Below, piece by piece: positions 1 through 7,550 of a stretch of 23,969 bases of DNA; position 1 is the stretch's first letter, and every line of letters begins with the position of its first letter. The DNA lies in assembly GCA_044375105.1 (NCBI GenBank), contig JBILNK010000056.1, forward strand, positions 1-23,969. Reading direction: 5' to 3'. Origin of the DNA: JBIKLM01 sp044375105. GTDB lineage: Bacteria > Planctomycetota > UBA1135 > GCA-002686595. The notes beneath the pieces were generated by a model. The model saw nothing but the letters and a program-made list of their open reading frames with translations. It was not told where the DNA came from and did not search any database. A program made the position numbers and the translations under genes.

Positions 1-242
1 ATGACCTTGATGCCCTTGGACACGAGCTCGGGCAGGATGCGCTCGATCATGACCACGAAGTCCGTGGCGTAGCCCTTGGTCGGATCGCGGCCGCGCAGCT
101 TCTGCATGATGCTGAGCGTCACCTCCGCCAGGTAATCGAGCGTCAGGTAGTCGACCGGGCCCTCCTTGCACAGGCGGATCGGCCCGAGGATCGAATCGCC
201 CCAGAATCCTTGGCCATTGGCGATGCGGACGAGCTTCTTCAC
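1..242 (-). CDS. AtuA-family (DUF1446) protein, N-terminal part, cut by window edge
   Basis: The first 80 residues of a protein that continues beyond the left edge. After a GTG start at 242 the translation reads VKKLVRIANGQGFWGDS, then DYLTLDYLAEVT at about residues 31-42 and SIMQK. This matches the N-terminus of the AtuA/DUF1446 family, whose founding member belongs to the acyclic terpene utilisation cluster of Pseudomonas; many distant members have no assigned reaction. An in-frame TAG lies two codons upstream (249-251), so GTG at 242 is the only usual start and the 5' end is fixed. No clear Shine-Dalgarno sequence is seen. The specific substrate is unknown, and only the N-terminal glycine-rich segment is visible. 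The family call is made from recognised motifs. Confidence 0.75.
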   Translation of the reverse strand, partial: MKKLVRIANGQGFWGDSILGPIRLCKEGPVDYLTLDYLAEVTLSIMQKLRGRDPTKGYATDFVVMIERILPELVSKGIKV

Positions 243-266
243 GCGCTTCTAGGGTGGGCTTCTGGG

Positions 267-692
267 ATGGGGGCCGGACGACAGCCCGGGATCATAGCCG
301 GCCCGGCCGCCGGCTCGCTCCGCGGCGGGCCCAGGGCTTGGGCGCTCGGCGGCTATCGCCTGTTCCTGCGGAGCGGCAATCCGGCCGTCAACGGCGGCCT
401 GTCGGGGAACCAGCTCGGCACCTACGACTATTTCGATGGCTTCGTGCTCGGCAACGCCAGCGAAACCCTGCAGGTGCTCTCGCCCAGCGGGCAGGTGCTG
501 GCGCGCATCCGCTACGACAACGGCGCGACCTTTCCCGACCCGAGCGGCGCCGCGATGCGCCTCGATCCGGGCTTCCTGACCCAGGCGGGCTCGGCCCAGG
601 GGACCAACTGGTGCCTCGGCCAGACCCCCTACAGCGCCCCGGGCAGCACCAACCTGGGCAGCCCTCAGGTCCTCAATCCAGACTGCCCCTGA
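267..692 (+). pseudogene. Truncated lamin-tail-domain (LTD) protein remnant
   Basis: From about 348 the frame reads GGYRLFLRSGNPAVNGG, then LGTYDYFDGFVLGN, VLARIRYDNGATFPDPSGAAM, LDPGF, GTNWC, TPY and NPDCP, ending at 692. This is the second half of a lamin-tail domain as found in secreted proteins of Planctomycetota and myxobacteria (the family pattern is D.V.YD.G..FPDP.GASM.LDP...GTNWC...GTPG). The first half, including the opening strands that normally precede the 'GGY.vlgr' strand, is absent. Upstream sequence is low-complexity and then becomes the head of the opposite-strand AtuA gene. The ATG at 267 is a nominal start and its product would have no signal peptide. I read it as a decayed or truncated copy, though a short expressed ORF cannot be excluded. 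Confidence 0.5.
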
Positions 693-792
693 GCGCCGGA
701 CCCCCGCGGAAAACCGCCTGGGCGCAGACGGGCCTCGGCGGCGGGCTTCGGCCCCGACCCTTCGGCGGACCGCGCCCGGGGGCGACGGCTCT

Positions 793-1242
793 TCAGCCCC
801 GCGAGGGTCCCCGTTCGAGGCCTTCCGGCAGCTCGGCGGCACCGGGCCAGCACCAACCGATGCCCAGGTCCTCGCGCGGGTCGAGGTCTGCTTCGTGGGC
901 CGCGCGGGCCAGACTCCCCTGCAGGGCCGCCAGTTCGAGCCCGAGCAAGCGCGGCGGGGTGCCGTCCAGGGAGCGCAGTGCCCCGATGCCGGCGGCCGCG
1001 CGCACGAAGACCGCTTTGGCGCCGCTCCAGCGCTGCTGCTCGCGCAGGTGCAGCCCCGCCGCCAATTGGATCAGGGCCCGCAGCAGGCGTCCAAGCCGCT
1101 GGGCCTCCCCGTCCTCGCTGCGACGCAGCTCGTGCCAAAGTTCCTCCCAGACCTCATGGGCGGCGTAGCCCTGGCCCGCCCGCAGCAGCCGCAGGCCCTC
1201 GATCCACTGGCGCTGCTGCTCCGGGGCGAAGCCTGCTTCCAT
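793..1242 (-). CDS. DUF309-family protein
   Basis: A 149-residue protein starting at ATG 1242. Residues 12-45 contain the DUF309 signature: GLRLLRAGQGYAAHEVWEEL, then WHELRR, with the HEvWE(e)lW core. It is followed by the helix RALIQLAAGLHL and a later helix rich in A and R. DUF309 proteins are small all-helical proteins of unknown biochemical function; the conserved His-Glu-Trp-Glu cluster suggests a binding pocket. Length is normal for the family. It is the last gene of a minus-strand run, 122 nt after the exported-protein gene ending at 1365, with a strong hairpin between (1261-1282), so it may be transcribed separately. A longer open frame runs upstream through 2418, but it is antisense-frame shadow over a real gene. 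Confidence 0.8.
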   Translation of the reverse strand: MEAGFAPEQQRQWIEGLRLLRAGQGYAAHEVWEELWHELRRSEDGEAQRLGRLLRALIQLAAGLHLREQQRWSGAKAVFVRAAAGIGALRSLDGTPPRLLGLELAALQGSLARAAHEADLDPREDLGIGWCWPGAAELPEGLERGPSRG

Positions 1243-1260
1243 CCGAGGGGGGCCGACGGA

Positions 1261-1282
1261 CCGGGGAGCGCTCGCTCCCCGG
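1261..1282 (-). terminator. Strong GC hairpin downstream of 1365-2495 gene
   Basis: A perfect 10-bp inverted repeat, ccggggagcg / cgctccccgg, separated by 2 nt. As RNA it forms an 8-9 bp stem with a short loop. It lies about 80 nt past the stop of the minus-strand gene ending at 1365 and 18 nt before the DUF309 start. There is no U-run on either side, so it is at best a terminator without a U-tail or a processing stem. Confidence 0.35.
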
Positions 1283-1338
1283 CGCGAACCGGCCCGCCTC
1301 CAGGACGGGCCGCCGTCGTTCGCTCGCCAAGCCTGTGG

Positions 1339-1359
1339 GGCCGCCGGATGGCGGCCCGC
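1339..1359 (-). repeat. Palindromic 3' element, copy 1
   Basis: A 21-nt sequence that recurs at 2586-2606 with one mismatch. It lies 5 nt past the stop codon of the minus-strand gene ending at 1365. Its core gggccgcc-ggat-ggcggccc (1338-1357) folds into a perfect 8-bp stem with a 4-nt loop. A related copy with 17 of 19 matches lies at 7813-7831. All three are close to the 3' end of a minus-strand gene, so they may be transcription-end or RNA-stabilising stems. Confidence 0.5.
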
Positions 1360-1364
1360 GGCCG

Positions 1365-2495
1365 TCACTGGGTGGTGAGCGTCTGGCTCATGGAGCCCGA
1401 GAAGGCCAGCTTGACGTCGAAGGATTGGCTCTCGCCCTGTGCGCTGACGCTGGCCCCGAGCTCCAGCCCGAAGGAGGCCTCGCCATCGAGGTTGCAGGAG
1501 TGCGGCAGCCCCGTAGCCGGGTTCCACAGCAGCGTGCCCTTGCCCTCGACGCTTACGCTGACGTTGGCGGCGCTGAAGTCGAAGGCCACGTCCTCCGGCA
1601 CGCCTTCCTGTTCGGCGAGGACCTCCTCGATGATCCGGCCGAGCAGCGCAGAGACATCGACGGTGTTTTCGATCTTGAGCTCCAGCTCGATCGAGCCCAG
1701 CCTGAGGCCGTCCTGCTCGATCAGGCCCTTGTAGGTGGCCTTGCCCACGCCGGCCATGAGCTGCTCGCCGATCTGCCCGAATTCCTCCATCAGCGGGCCG
1801 AGCAAGGCTTCCATCTCGTCGGAATCCTCGGCGCCCTCGAACTCGAAGTGCAGGTCCCCCGCGGGGGCCGAGGTCTGCATCAGCAGCTCGGCCACGTTGA
1901 ATTCCCAGGTGTCGTCGACGGAGACCTCCTCGCGCGGCAGCACGCTGCGCATGTCGGTCTCCTCCACCAGGCCCTCGAGCAGGGACGCATCCCCGGCCTG
2001 ATCCTCCGCGAAAGCCAGGTCGTAGGATTCGGTCTCGGGATTCCAGGTGTAGACCACCTGCAGCCCGTTGAGCGAGCTGGCGGTCTCCTGGGAGTCTTCC
2101 TGGGACTCGCCGGCCATGGCGGCGGACATGTCCATGGCCATGTTGCCCGCGCCGAAGCGGCGCAGCAGTTTGAGCGGACGCCGCGCATCCGACGCCACGT
2201 AGGTGTCGATCAGATCGACGCCGGTCGTCAGGGTCAGGTCGACCTCGGGTTGCCCAAGCATCTCGCCGATGTCCTGACCGTCCACCAGCAACGACAGTTC
2301 CTCGAGGGTCATGTCGTAGGTGGCGGCAAAGGACTTGCTGAGCTCCGCGTCGTCGGCGGGGCTGAAGCGCAGGGTATCGCCCGTGCGGCCGGCGGAGGTG
2401 CTGAGGGCCAGGGCGCACAGGCCGGTCGCGGCCCAGCCGGAGGGAGGAACGAACCGCCGCCAGGAGCGCGGCGCATCGATGCGGGGCTGATTCAT
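1365..2495 (-). CDS. Exported protein of unknown function, paralogue 1
   Basis: A 376-residue protein I do not recognise. ATG 2495 gives a short basic N-terminus followed by a hydrophobic stretch (WAATGLCALALSTSAG, residues about 19-34), consistent with a signal peptide. The mature part is acidic and rich in beta-strand-like alternation. It shares an ordered set of motifs with its neighbour at 2681-3742: F.PA...L.KSF, VDTYV or IDTYV with RP.KL.R, V.(F/Y)TWN.E, LLE.L.E..DMR..LP, V.VD.(T/S)W, and near the end G.L.(W/F)N.A.G. The pair therefore arose by tandem duplication. A -10-like TAGCCT ends 10 nt before the ATG, with no Shine-Dalgarno sequence. A longer frame back to 2591 exists, but its extra residues are low-complexity. 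Confidence 0.8.
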   Translation of the reverse strand: MNQPRIDAPRSWRRFVPPSGWAATGLCALALSTSAGRTGDTLRFSPADDAELSKSFAATYDMTLEELSLLVDGQDIGEMLGQPEVDLTLTTGVDLIDTYVASDARRPLKLLRRFGAGNMAMDMSAAMAGESQEDSQETASSLNGLQVVYTWNPETESYDLAFAEDQAGDASLLEGLVEETDMRSVLPREEVSVDDTWEFNVAELLMQTSAPAGDLHFEFEGAEDSDEMEALLGPLMEEFGQIGEQLMAGVGKATYKGLIEQDGLRLGSIELELKIENTVDVSALLGRIIEEVLAEQEGVPEDVAFDFSAANVSVSVEGKGTLLWNPATGLPHSCNLDGEASFGLELGASVSAQGESQSFDVKLAFSGSMSQTLTTQ

Positions 2496-2505
2496 CTGGG
2501 GAAGA

Positions 2506-2511
2506 AGGCTA
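2506..2511 (-). promoter_or_regulatory. Candidate -10 box close to start of paralogue 1
   Basis: On the minus strand TAGCCT is followed by exactly 10 nt and then ATG (2495). The same TAG-N3 box with 10-nt spacing is seen before 15297 and 22682 on the plus strand. Initiation about 7 nt after the box would leave almost no 5' leader. No convincing -35 is visible. Confidence 0.3.
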
Positions 2512-2585
2512 GAGTGGGGGAAGGGGGGGGGCGAGCGGCGGCCGCGGCCTTGTGGCGGCCAAACAGTGAGTGGTCTGGGGCGCGC

Positions 2586-2606
2586 GGCCACCGGATGGCG
2601 GCCCGC
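2586..2606 (-). repeat. Palindromic 3' element, copy 2
   Basis: It matches 1339-1359 at 20 of 21 positions. It lies 75 nt beyond the stop of the minus-strand gene 2681-3742, after the stem at 2617-2670. The one difference, a for g at 2590, weakens the stem by one pair. Confidence 0.5.
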
Positions 2607-2616
2607 AGGCAGGCGT

Positions 2617-2670
2617 ACAGGCTGGTTAGACCGTTCGGATGCAACCCGTGACGGGTCGTTCCCAGCCTGT
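2617..2670 (-). repeat. Nested inverted repeat after paralogue 2 (element A)
   Basis: Outer arms acaggctgg (2617-2625) and ccagcctgt (2662-2670) form a perfect 9-bp inverted repeat. Inside is a small stem acccg-tga-cgggt (2644-2656). It begins 10 nt past the stop codon of the minus-strand gene ending at 2681. Arms of near-identical sequence spaced over exactly the same 54 nt occur at 7747-7800. There is no U-run here, so it is not a canonical terminator. Confidence 0.5.
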
Positions 2671-2680
2671 CCGCTTCGGA

Positions 2681-3742
2681 TCAGCGGCCTTTGGCGCTGG
2701 CTTGCAGGGAAATCGTGGCGGAGAAGTCCATGCCCTGCTCCAGCTTCATCTCCTGGCCGCCCATGTTCATGTTCATGACCGTGTCGACGATCTGGGTCGA
2801 TTCGAAGCTCAGGGTCAGGCTGCTGAAGTGGCCGGCGGCGGCGTTGAACAGCAGCTCGCCGGAGCCCTTGAGGGTCATCTCCGCGTCGGCCGATTCGACC
2901 TCCATCTCGCCGCCCAGGATCTCTTGGTTCGCGACCTGCTCGCGGATCAGTTCGGTCAGTTCAGCGGCCGATTCCACGTCGACCTCGAGGGCGATCACCG
3001 CCAGCTTGGCATCGCCTTCTTCGCGGAAGCCCTTGAAGGTGGCCTTCACGCTGCCCTTGACCTCGCCCAGCATCTGGCGCAGGTCGCCGCCCATGGAGCC
3101 CATCGACATCTCGGCCAGCTCGGCGTTGTCGGGTGTGATCTTGAGGTCTCCGCCCGGCGCCACCAAGGCCACGATGGCCTGCGGGTCGATGTCCCAGGAC
3201 TCGTCCACCTCCACATCCCCGTTGGGCAGGAAGTCGCGCATGTCGAGGTCCTCGGCCAGGTCCTCGAGCAGGGCCGCATCGGCCTCCTGACCTTCGGGGA
3301 AGCTGGGCTCGAAGCCGCCGCTCTCCTCGTTCCAGGTGAAGTGCACGGTCTTGCCGGTCAGCTCGCTGCTGCCGGTGGCGTCCATCTGCTGCTCGCCCAT
3401 CATGGGCACGGTCATCTCCATCGCGCTGGTGGTGCCCAGGCTGGCGTATTCGCGGGCCAGCTTGCTGGGGCGCCCTGCCCCGAGCTTCACGTAGGTGTCG
3501 ACCACCTGCACGGTCATGGTGGTGGTGCCCGACATCTCCATCTGCATGTCCATCGGGGGCGGCTCGCCGTTCATCAACATGCGCATCTCGTCCATCACCA
3601 TCTCGTTGCTGAGCACGAAGCTCTTCTCGAGGGACAGGCCCTCGGCCGGGGCGAAGCGCACGCGGTCGGCGCCGAAGTCGAAGGAGCCGAACAGCGGCAG
3701 GCTGAGCGCGGCGGCGAACGGGGGAAGCAGGCGGGTCTTCAT
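2681..3742 (-). CDS. Exported methionine-rich protein of unknown function, paralogue 2
   Basis: A 353-residue protein starting at ATG 3742. MKTRLLPPFAAALSLPLFGS looks like a signal peptide. It is a paralogue of the protein at 1365-2495: shared motifs include RFAPAE...L.KSF, VDTYV...RPSKL, VHFTWNEE, ALLEDLAEDLDMRDFLP and VEVDESW in the same order. It differs by about 28 methionines (about 8 percent, against 13 in the paralogue). They cluster at residues 48-72 with M.M.M.M spacing, around MEMTVPMMGEQQM, and near VMNMNMGGQEM. Such Met clusters can bind Cu(I) or simply shape a hydrophobic surface; no function is known. It is first in the minus-strand run, 185 nt upstream of its paralogue. Confidence 0.8.
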   Translation of the reverse strand: MKTRLLPPFAAALSLPLFGSFDFGADRVRFAPAEGLSLEKSFVLSNEMVMDEMRMLMNGEPPPMDMQMEMSGTTTMTVQVVDTYVKLGAGRPSKLAREYASLGTTSAMEMTVPMMGEQQMDATGSSELTGKTVHFTWNEESGGFEPSFPEGQEADAALLEDLAEDLDMRDFLPNGDVEVDESWDIDPQAIVALVAPGGDLKITPDNAELAEMSMGSMGGDLRQMLGEVKGSVKATFKGFREEGDAKLAVIALEVDVESAAELTELIREQVANQEILGGEMEVESADAEMTLKGSGELLFNAAAGHFSSLTLSFESTQIVDTVMNMNMGGQEMKLEQGMDFSATISLQASAKGR

Positions 3743-4154
3743 GGAACTGGGGTGGTGGCCGGCGTCGCCGGTGGGGCGGTCTTCCCGCGGGCCGAAGGCG
3801 GGGCGGGGCGACCGTAGAAGGGGTGGGAAAGAAGCGGCGCGGCGGGCTCGGGCGTCCCCTGGCGGCGGCGGTTGGCCGCGGGAGAGGACAGCCCGCTTGG
3901 GTACGGCGGGTTCCGTGCGCTGGTTCGAAGCCGCCGGGCGAACCGACGGCCGGAGGGGGCCTCCCGGCCGCGGACGGCCGGATCCCTGGCTGAACCGCGG
4001 GCAGGAACTGCGCGCGGAAACGATACCGGCCCGCGAGTACGCTTCAAAAGCGCCCGTATTTCGAGATTCCAGGCCGCGTCGGCGCGCGCGGCACGGGGCT
4101 TGCTGTCGGCGGGCCTTGTCCCCCTTCGCCTCCGGGCCGCAAACCTCCGCTGCC
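3743..4154. other. Divergent intergenic region, no gene seen
   Basis: 412 nt between the divergent genes starting at 3742 (-) and 4155 (+). It is very GC-rich with several short palindromes around ggccgg near 3945-3990. The right third (about 4015-4075) is less GC-rich and contains gataccgg and cgtatttcg, plausible places for the plus-strand promoter, but I cannot define one. Open frames crossing it look like compositional shadows. Confidence 0.4.
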
Positions 4155-6626
4155 GTGCTCCTGAACAGACTTTTCGCCCTGTCTCTGGCCCTGGCAAGCC
4201 AGCTGGCCCCCGCTGCCGTCCAGGACCCGAGCCCGGCCCGCCAACGCCCCATGCGGCCTCCGGTGCCGCATCCGACCCAGCCCCCGCCGTTCCCCCCGGC
4301 CAGCGACCGCCGCGGCGACGACTTTCCCGTCCATCAGGAGACCCGCGGCGGAGCGCGTCAGGAATTGATCGATCTGTCCGGATCCGAGGCGGGTTTCGCC
4401 GGCCTGTGGCGCGACACCCGCGACGGCAATTTGGGGCTCTATTTCTGCATCCTCGATCGCCAGGGCCGGGCGGCCCCCTTCCAGCGCGCGATCCACGAGC
4501 CCAGCACCGCCCGGGAACTCGAGCCTGCGATCGCCTTCGGCCCCGGCGGAGTCGGTGCCGTGGCCTGGTACCGGGGCAGCGGTTTTCGGCTGCAGAGCAA
4601 CCTGCGCTTCTTCGGAGCGGACCACGCCCTGTTGAGCGGCATGCTCCCGGTCGGCGCCGCCGGTGGACCGCAGCCCGAAGGTGCCGGTGAGCCTCCGCCG
4701 CCCTATGGCCCCTCGCGCACGCCGGCGGTGGCCTTCGACGAGACCGGCGCGGGCATCGTCGCTTGGCGCGAGGGCGGGGTGGTCTTCTCGCAGCGCATCG
4801 GCAGCGATCTCGAGTGGCAGGAGCCGCCGCGCCGCTCGAGCAGCGAGTCCTCCGCGGCCGACCGTGCGCCGCGGGTCGCCGCGGGCGGAGGGCACCATCT
4901 GGTGGCTTGGAGTTCCGGCGGGCGGCTCTTCGCGACCGCCGGCGCCGGCGAGCGCGAGGTCGGCGCCGGCCTGGTGCAGCGTGTGCTGGCGGATCCGATC
5001 GAGCCCGGCTGGTGGATCCTGGCGCTGGCTGATGCTCGGCTCCTGCTCTATCGCTTGGCTCCCGACGCAGTCCCGGTCGGCGCCGCCCGCCAGCTGCTCG
5101 ACGCGGACCTCGAGAGCTGCGATTTCGCCCTGTTCGGGGACCTGCTGCTGTTCGTCACCGAGCGCGCCCAAGGCGGCGATGCCCGCCACCAGCACGGCCC
5201 GATCGAGCTGTGGGCGCTCTCGCGCAATGGCTTGCCCGTGATCGAGCCCGTGGGCTTCCCGGACCTCGGCGGCCTGCGCGCCCGCGGACCGCGCATCGCG
5301 GTCTCGGGCGACAGCGCGCTGGTGGCCTGGACCGACGAGCGCAACGGCGATCCCGACGTCTATTTCCGGCTGCTGCGCCCGGGCGATTTCCAGCTCGCCG
5401 ACCAGCGCTGGAACGACGACCAGGCCAGCGCGGACCAGGTCGGGGTCAGTCTGGCCAGCGACCCGGCCCTGCGCGCGGTCGCCACCTGGGAGGACCGACG
5501 CGACGGTCCCGGCCGCATCTACGCGCGGCTGATCGCCGCGGACGGGCTGCCCCTCTGCGACGAGTTCCAGGTCAGCAAGTCGGGGCTGGATCCGAAGGCC
5601 GTGGCCGAGGTCGAGCCGGCCGCCGCGATGCTGCCCGGCGGGCGCTTCGCGCTGCAGTGGAGCGAGATCGGGCCTGCCAACCTGTGCCTGCGCCTATTCG
5701 GCGCCGACTCGAAGCCGGTGGGGGACACGCTGCGCAGCGCCGGCGCGGCGCCGCTTGCGGCGCCCTCCAGCCACGCGATCCTGGCCTTGCCGGAGGCCCA
5801 GGCCTTCCTGCGCGTGTGGGTCGCCGAGGGCGGGGCCCTGTGGTACGAGCGCCGCGGCGCGCTCGGGCAGGTCCTGGCCGCCCCCGCCCTGCTCCAGGAG
5901 GCGCCGGCCGCCGCCGGGCCGCCGCCGACCCGCCCGGCGATGACCCTGCTCTCCGACGGCCGCGTGCTCGTGCTCTGGGAGGAGCGCCAGCGGCCCGCGC
6001 CCGGGGCGGCGGCCGGCCCCCGCGAGCGCGGCCAGGAGCGCGGCCAGGAGCGCGGCCAGGAGCCCGGTCTGCGCATCCTGCGCGGGCGCCTGCTCGGACC
6101 CGATGGCCTGCCGCGCGGAGCGGCCTTCACCTTGCCGGGTCTGGGCCTGGGCGGCGGCGACATCCAGCCCGTGGCGGCCCCCGCCGGCGACGGCGGTTTC
6201 TGGCTGGCCTTCTGCGGCAACGAGGGGCCCGTGCGCGACATCTACCTGCGGCGCTTCGATCGCCGCGCCGAGCCCGTCGGGGAGCCAAGGCTGGTCTCGA
6301 CCCACGACAACGAACAGGACTTTCCGTTGCTGGTGCCGCTGGCCTCCGGCGATCTGGTGGTCGTCTACGAAGACGACCTCTCGGGCGTCGATTTGATCGT
6401 GGCTCGCCGCCTCGGGGCCCGCGGGCGCCTGGGACCCCCGATGACCCTGAACCAGCTCCTGACGCGCTTCCTCCCGGACCGCACCCTGCCCGCCGCCGTG
6501 GCCCTCGGCGAAGGCCTCCTGGTCGGTTTCGAGGACCGCCGCCGCGCCCAAGGCGCCGACGTCTACCTGGCCGTCTTCGGCCCCGCCTTCGACCAGCGCA
6601 CCGATCGCCGCGAGCCTCCGCGCTGA
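4155..6626 (+). CDS. Large exported beta-propeller-like repeat protein
   Basis: An 823-residue protein. A GTG at 4155 gives VLLNRLFALSLALASQLAPAAVQ, a good signal peptide, followed by a proline-rich spacer. Imperfect repeats then run through the chain with a blade-like pattern, hydrophobic-W-x-D/E-x-R-x-G...(D)(I/V)Y-x-R-x(3-5)-G: GLWRDTRDGNLGLYF, VAWTDERNGDPDVYFRLL, TWEDRRDGPGRIYARLI, CGNEGPVRDIYLRRF, YEDDLSGVDLIVARRL and GFEDRRRAQGADVYLAVF. This pattern is common in secreted propeller proteins of Planctomycetota and myxobacteria, often near sialidase-like (BNR) repeats, with binding rather than catalytic roles. An in-frame (ERGQ)x3 tract lies at 6024-6059. The open frame extends upstream to 3495, but only the GTG gives a signal peptide. 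Ligand and function are unknown. Confidence 0.75.
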   Translation: MLLNRLFALSLALASQLAPAAVQDPSPARQRPMRPPVPHPTQPPPFPPASDRRGDDFPVHQETRGGARQELIDLSGSEAGFAGLWRDTRDGNLGLYFCILDRQGRAAPFQRAIHEPSTARELEPAIAFGPGGVGAVAWYRGSGFRLQSNLRFFGADHALLSGMLPVGAAGGPQPEGAGEPPPPYGPSRTPAVAFDETGAGIVAWREGGVVFSQRIGSDLEWQEPPRRSSSESSAADRAPRVAAGGGHHLVAWSSGGRLFATAGAGEREVGAGLVQRVLADPIEPGWWILALADARLLLYRLAPDAVPVGAARQLLDADLESCDFALFGDLLLFVTERAQGGDARHQHGPIELWALSRNGLPVIEPVGFPDLGGLRARGPRIAVSGDSALVAWTDERNGDPDVYFRLLRPGDFQLADQRWNDDQASADQVGVSLASDPALRAVATWEDRRDGPGRIYARLIAADGLPLCDEFQVSKSGLDPKAVAEVEPAAAMLPGGRFALQWSEIGPANLCLRLFGADSKPVGDTLRSAGAAPLAAPSSHAILALPEAQAFLRVWVAEGGALWYERRGALGQVLAAPALLQEAPAAAGPPPTRPAMTLLSDGRVLVLWEERQRPAPGAAAGPRERGQERGQERGQEPGLRILRGRLLGPDGLPRGAAFTLPGLGLGGGDIQPVAAPAGDGGFWLAFCGNEGPVRDIYLRRFDRRAEPVGEPRLVSTHDNEQDFPLLVPLASGDLVVVYEDDLSGVDLIVARRLGARGRLGPPMTLNQLLTRFLPDRTLPAAVALGEGLLVGFEDRRRAQGADVYLAVFGPAFDQRTDRREPPR
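6024..6059 (+). repeat. Three tandem 12-nt repeats inside CDS, (ERGQ)x3
   Basis: The unit gagcgcggccag occurs three times in perfect tandem and encodes ERGQ three times. It sits in a loop between two propeller-like repeats. Being in frame, gain or loss of units by slippage would be tolerated. Confidence 0.85.
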
Positions 6627-6727
6627 TCCTCCGCCATCGCGGCCCATGGGCAGCCCGAGCCGCACCCCCGAACGATTCCCAGGCCATCGCCCCGCCCTCG
6701 CGAGGACCCAAAGCCGTCCCGGGGAGC

Positions 6728-6793
6728 GAGTGGGACCTCCACTCCCTGGGCCTGCCGCAGGGGAAGGCCCAGTCCCCCCGCGCAGAGGGGACT
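6728..6793 (+). ncRNA. Cluster of three adjacent hairpins, possible structured RNA or attenuator
   Basis: Three perfect stems follow each other in the gap after the propeller gene: gagtgg/ccactc (6728-6744), ctgggcct/aggcccag (6746-6772) and agtcccc/ggggact (6771-6793). The last two share two bases, so they would compete. They end 22 nt before a -10-like TAGATT (6816). No family is recognised. In DNA this GC-rich short stems are common by chance, so the call is weak. Confidence 0.25.
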
Positions 6794-6815
6794 GGCCGGC
6801 CCGATCGAGGTCGGC

Positions 6816-6821
6816 TAGATT
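6816..6821 (+). promoter_or_regulatory. Candidate -10 box (TAGATT) before RHS-fragment ORF
   Basis: TAGATT ends 12 nt before the GTG at 6834. It resembles the TAGACT boxes at 16718 and 22666. No good -35 is visible. Confidence 0.3.
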
Positions 6822-6833
6822 CGAACCAGTCTC

Positions 6834-7055
6834 GTGACTTCCTCTGCCCAAGACACGAACCGCGCCGTCGGCCAATCGGGGTCGGTGGACAACCACGCCC
6901 TGACGCACGCCTATGCCAAGGCGACGGGCGGCAGGAACTCCGTGCGCCGCACGGGCTCGACCTATCCGTCGGGCAATTCGGTGACCACCACCTACTCGAA
7001 CTCCGCGGGCTTGCAAGGGGTGCGATTCACGGGCGGCATCCAGGTCGCCGCGTGA
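6834..7055 (+). pseudogene. RHS/YD-repeat fragment
   Basis: A 73-residue ORF from GTG 6834. Its middle, GGRNSVRRTGSTYPSGNSVT followed by TTYSNSAGL, resembles one RHS/YD repeat (family pattern R...(I/M)TYP.G..(V/L)..(T)Y....GL). A real RHS protein has dozens of such repeats and usually a toxin tip. Here there is no signal, no core and no tip, so this is a remnant or a detached repeat. The DNA from here to about 7560 is visibly less GC-rich than its surroundings, which supports separate origin. It might still be expressed, because a -10-like box sits just upstream. Confidence 0.45.
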
Positions 7056-7121
7056 CCGTCCAAGACTTCACTTCTCTCAGCTCGCTTCCATACATCCGCC
7101 GTCCACCAAGAAGTAAAACGC

Positions 7122-7550
7122 ATGAAGGCCTTTACTCAACACAGGCTAGTAATCGGGTTCGCTCTGATCCTGCTCGCCATGCTCGGTGGCGTCGGATGCG
7201 CTACCGTCGACTCCGCAACGACCCCTGATGCCTCGCCGCAAGCACCAGAAGCCTCCCTGCAGTGGATCGCAGCGTCTCCTGATGGACTCGCGGTGTTTTC
7301 GCTGGCACTGAGTCGTCCGTGGGACGGAGCGGAGTGCCGGATGGTGACGTTCAACACGGGATTCGTCAATGCCGATGGTCTTGCCGGTCTGCAGTCGAGC
7401 CTCACCACAGATATCGGTGTCGGCGATGCTCCCTTGATCGCAAACGGTGAGCGCTACCGCTGCACAGCCACGCTGGTCAAGGTCGGTGCTTGGAAAGACG
7501 TCCGGGCGAAAACCGATGTCTCCCTGCTCGTGACCGCCGTCTCCAAGTAG
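7122..7550 (+). CDS. Small exported (possibly lipo-) protein, unknown function
   Basis: 142 residues, ATG at 7122, with aagaag at about 7-12 nt upstream as a possible ribosome binding site, which is rare in this window. The N-terminus MKAFTQHRLVIGFALILLAM, then LGGVGC, is a signal peptide ending in Cys26. The bases before Cys are G-V-G, a weaker lipobox than L-x-G, so lipidation is uncertain. The mature part (about 115 residues) has two further cysteines (ECRM and YRCTA) that could pair. I do not recognise the fold. Codon and base use are less GC-biased than the neighbours and resemble the RHS fragment 66 nt upstream, so the two probably arrived together. An immunity-type role is possible but unsupported. 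Confidence 0.65.
   Translation: MKAFTQHRLVIGFALILLAMLGGVGCATVDSATTPDASPQAPEASLQWIAASPDGLAVFSLALSRPWDGAECRMVTFNTGFVNADGLAGLQSSLTTDIGVGDAPLIANGERYRCTATLVKVGAWKDVRAKTDVSLLVTAVSK

Noticed and set aside
210..266. Earlier ATG (210) for the lamin-tail ORF
   Set aside because: It would overlap the first codons of the opposite-strand AtuA gene and adds residues with no LTD similarity or signal peptide.
793..2418. 541-residue minus-strand open frame
   Set aside because: Only its last 149 residues (from 1242) resemble a family (DUF309). The rest is Arg/Ala/Gly-rich and overlaps, in another frame of the same strand, the better-supported exported protein at 1365-2495.
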